Below the pieces are notes generated by a model. That model was not told where the DNA came from and searched no databases. It was given only the letters and a program-made list of their open reading frames with translations. Below, piece by piece: positions 62,438 to 64,000 of a stretch of 64,000 bases of DNA (its first letter is position 1; every line of letters begins with the position of its first letter). The translations under genes were made by a program, and so were the position numbers. This stretch comes from Rhodanobacteraceae bacterium (GTDB lineage: Bacteria > Pseudomonadota > Gammaproteobacteria > Xanthomonadales > SZUA-5): the NCBI GenBank assembly GCA_024234055.1, contig JACKOW010000010.1, positions 62,001-126,000 on the forward strand, written 5' to 3'.

Positions 62438-63675
62438 GGCTTGGACTCCTGGGTAACCGCGGCGCCATCGGCAAGATCCGCCGGCGGATCGACGATCACG
62501 GTCTGGCCAGCCACCAGGCCGGCAGTGATGTTGCGAAAATCGGCAATGACGGCGCCAGCACTGACCTCGCGCAGACTGGCGCGTTGGTTCTCGACCACAA
62601 AGACCTGGGCCTTGCCCGCGGTTTCGATGACCGCCGATCTGGGCACCAGTACGCCGGTGAGCTGCGGCTTCTTCGGTTCATCGACACTGGCGCGTGACTC
62701 CAGGAAACGTACGCGCACGCCCATCTCGGGAACGATCCGCGGATCCTTCACGCCCAGACTGACACGCACGCGCACCGTGGCCTTGGTGCGATCGGCCGCC
62801 GGAATCACGGCAATCACGTCACCGGGAATTTTCCAGTCCGGATAGGCGTTCAGCGTGGCCTCGATCGGCATGCCGTCCTGCACCCGACCGATGAAGGCCT
62901 CGTTGACATCGACTTCGACCTCCAGCGAATCCATGTCGACCACAGTGCCGATGCCGGTACGGGTGAAGCCGCCGCCGGCACTGACCGGCGAGATCATCTC
63001 GCCTGGCTGCGCGGCCTTGGCGATGATCACGCCGGCAAAGGGCGCGCGCACCACGGTGTCGTCCATCGACACCTGCGACAAGGCCAGCGATTCCTCGGCC
63101 ACCTTGATCTGCCGGCGCTGGCTGGCCAGGCGTGCGCTCAAGCTTTCGGCGGCGGCGCGGGCGGCATCAAGCTGCGCCGCGGTGCCCAGCTTGCGCGCAT
63201 AGATCTCCTGCTGGCGCTGGTAGTCGGCCTGGGCCTGACGCAGATTGGCCTCGATTTCGGTCAGCTGTGAGCGTGCACTGGCCAGCTGAGCCTGCGACAG
63301 TGCCAGCTGCGCGCTCTGCTGGGTGTCGTCCAGCGTCGCCAGGATCTGGCCCTCCTCGACTCGCATGCCTTCCTCGATCAGAACCGTTGCCACCTTGCCG
63401 GTGACCTTCGAAGACACCGTGGCCTGACGCCGCGCGACCACATAGCCGGAAGCATCCAGTACGGAGCTCGACACCGGCGCGGCGTTGGCCGGTTGAACCA
63501 GCGCCGTCTTGACGCTGACCGCCGCAGGCGCGCGACCGAGGAACCACCAGGCACCGGCACCGACAGCGATCACCAGCACCAGCACCCACCACGGCACACC
63601 GCCGCGGCGCGGCGGCGCCTCGTCGCGCGCGCTGCGGTCGATTTGCAATTGTCCCAGCAGATCAGTCTGACTCAT
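62434..63675 (-). CDS. Periplasmic adaptor (HlyD/MacA-type) of the ABC exporter
   Basis: 413 aa from ATG 63675. A membrane anchor (VPWWVLVLVIAVGAGAWWFL, residues ~28-47), a biotinyl-lipoyl-like half motif (GYVVARRQATVSSKVTGKV), a ~90-residue helical hairpin (LSQAQLASARSQLTEIEANL...) and the second lipoyl half (VVRAPFAGVIIAK) are followed by beta-barrel domains. It links the inner-membrane exporter to an outer-membrane channel. First gene of the four-gene operon. Confidence 0.9.
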
Positions 63676-63792
63676 GAATGTGTTCGGTGACCTTTGATTG
63701 CCTACATGCTCGCACAGCTGGGCGTCGCGGGTTTGCGATCGGCGACTCGCCACTCTGTGATCAAGGCTCCCCTAAATCGTATCGGCGCATTA

Positions 63793-63806
63793 GTGACGAT
63801 CGTCAC
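63793..63806. promoter_or_regulatory. 14-bp perfect palindrome in a divergent intergenic region
   Basis: GTGACGATCGTCAC lies 118 bp upstream of the exporter operon and 71 bp upstream of the partial gene at the right edge. The symmetry and position suggest an operator; no other copy is in the window and the regulator is not known. Confidence 0.45.
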
Positions 63807-63876
63807 CAGCGCATTCATGACTGACGGCAGGGTCGGTCGCGATAAAGTAACGAAGCCAGCGGATAATCGGCCCCGG

Positions 63877-64000
63877 ATGAACACCAAGGCTCCGTCCTCG
63901 CAAAAGCCACCGGCCTCGGCGCTGCCGGGTGCACATCGGGTCATGCCTGGCCCCGGTACGATGCGTTTCCGCAACGAGATGGCGCTGTGGCCACGAATCT
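63877..64000 (+). CDS. N-terminal fragment of an unidentified protein
   Basis: ATG 63877 opens a frame to the window end (41 codons): a Pro/Ser-rich opening (KAPSSQKPPASALPGAHRV) then MRFRNEMALWPRI. Too short to identify. Divergent from the exporter operon, with a 14-bp palindrome between. It could be a regulator or sensor, but nothing in the visible part says so. Confidence 0.35.
   Translation, partial: MNTKAPSSQKPPASALPGAHRVMPGPGTMRFRNEMALWPRI

Overview
The window (64 kb, high GC, dense genes on both strands) looks like chromosome from a gammaproteobacterium of the Xanthomonadales/Lysobacterales. The reasons are a Xanthomonas/Caulobacter-type TonB receptor clustered with SapC and a flavin halogenase, the LysM-dprA-smg block opposite def-fmt-rsmB-ntrY, a divergent phhA/lrp pair, and an outer-membrane-directed, aerobic heterotroph gene set. 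I saw no tRNA, rRNA, CRISPR array or complete insertion sequence. About seventeen apparent frameshifts, many in short C runs, fall between about 19.7 and 50.6 kb. None were seen in 0-19 kb or 51-64 kb. Many may be assembly indels, but nirS and lrp may be real wrecks.

Layout. 0-14 kb is a glycoside-utilisation locus: TonB receptor, flavin halogenase, SapC and cupin genes; GH3 beta-glucosidase; glucokinase; a FucP-type sugar transporter; a GH2-type glycosidase; and a LacI-family repressor. Four nearly identical 16-bp LacI-type palindromes precede the receptor, the GH3/glucokinase pair, the transporter operon and the repressor gene, so the locus reads as one regulon. 14-18 kb holds a yybP-ykoY (manganese) riboswitch ahead of a GDT1/MneA-type exporter, an AEC carrier, a lipocalin and mobA. 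18.5-30 kb holds a desaturase, a Ser/Thr kinase-TPR protein, panE, a GGDEF protein, a secreted protease, a beta-helix protein, phhA and a broken lrp. 31-33 kb is a frameshifted cytochrome cd1 nitrite reductase, probably fused to an extra N-terminal cytochrome c. 33-40 kb has aceK, a BioC-like methyltransferase, smg, dprA and a LysM protein.

40-44 kb is the most unusual block. A BlaI-type repressor and an M56 peptidase/TonB-domain sensor sit beside small secreted paralogues. Their promoters carry an 18-bp palindrome inside the -35/-10 spacer, and the same palindrome lies at the repressor gene. I infer a BlaI/BlaR-like sensing regulon with unknown ligand and unknown effectors. 44-49.6 kb is def-fmt-rsmB-DUF4390-ntrY as an overlapping run, with ntrX missing. 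49.7-54 kb has an acid phosphatase, an unknown periplasmic protein and a TVP38-flavoprotein fusion. 54-57.5 kb is an overlapping operon of ECF sigma factor, membrane anti-sigma-like protein and two HEAT-repeat proteins. 57.8-59 kb has a DUF2750 protein and a Tat-exported MsrB. 59.4-63.7 kb is a MacB/LolCDE-like ABC exporter operon with an HlyD-type adaptor.

Intergenic DNA is unusually rich in repeats: heptanucleotide tandem arrays (GGGGCAC, GTCCCGT, GGTTGTC, GCCAGTC and others), octamer relatives, REP/BIME-like palindromes of several families, and one MITE-like element. The arrays mostly start at or just after stop codons, are G-richer on the coding strand, and often occur as inverted pairs around palindromic elements.
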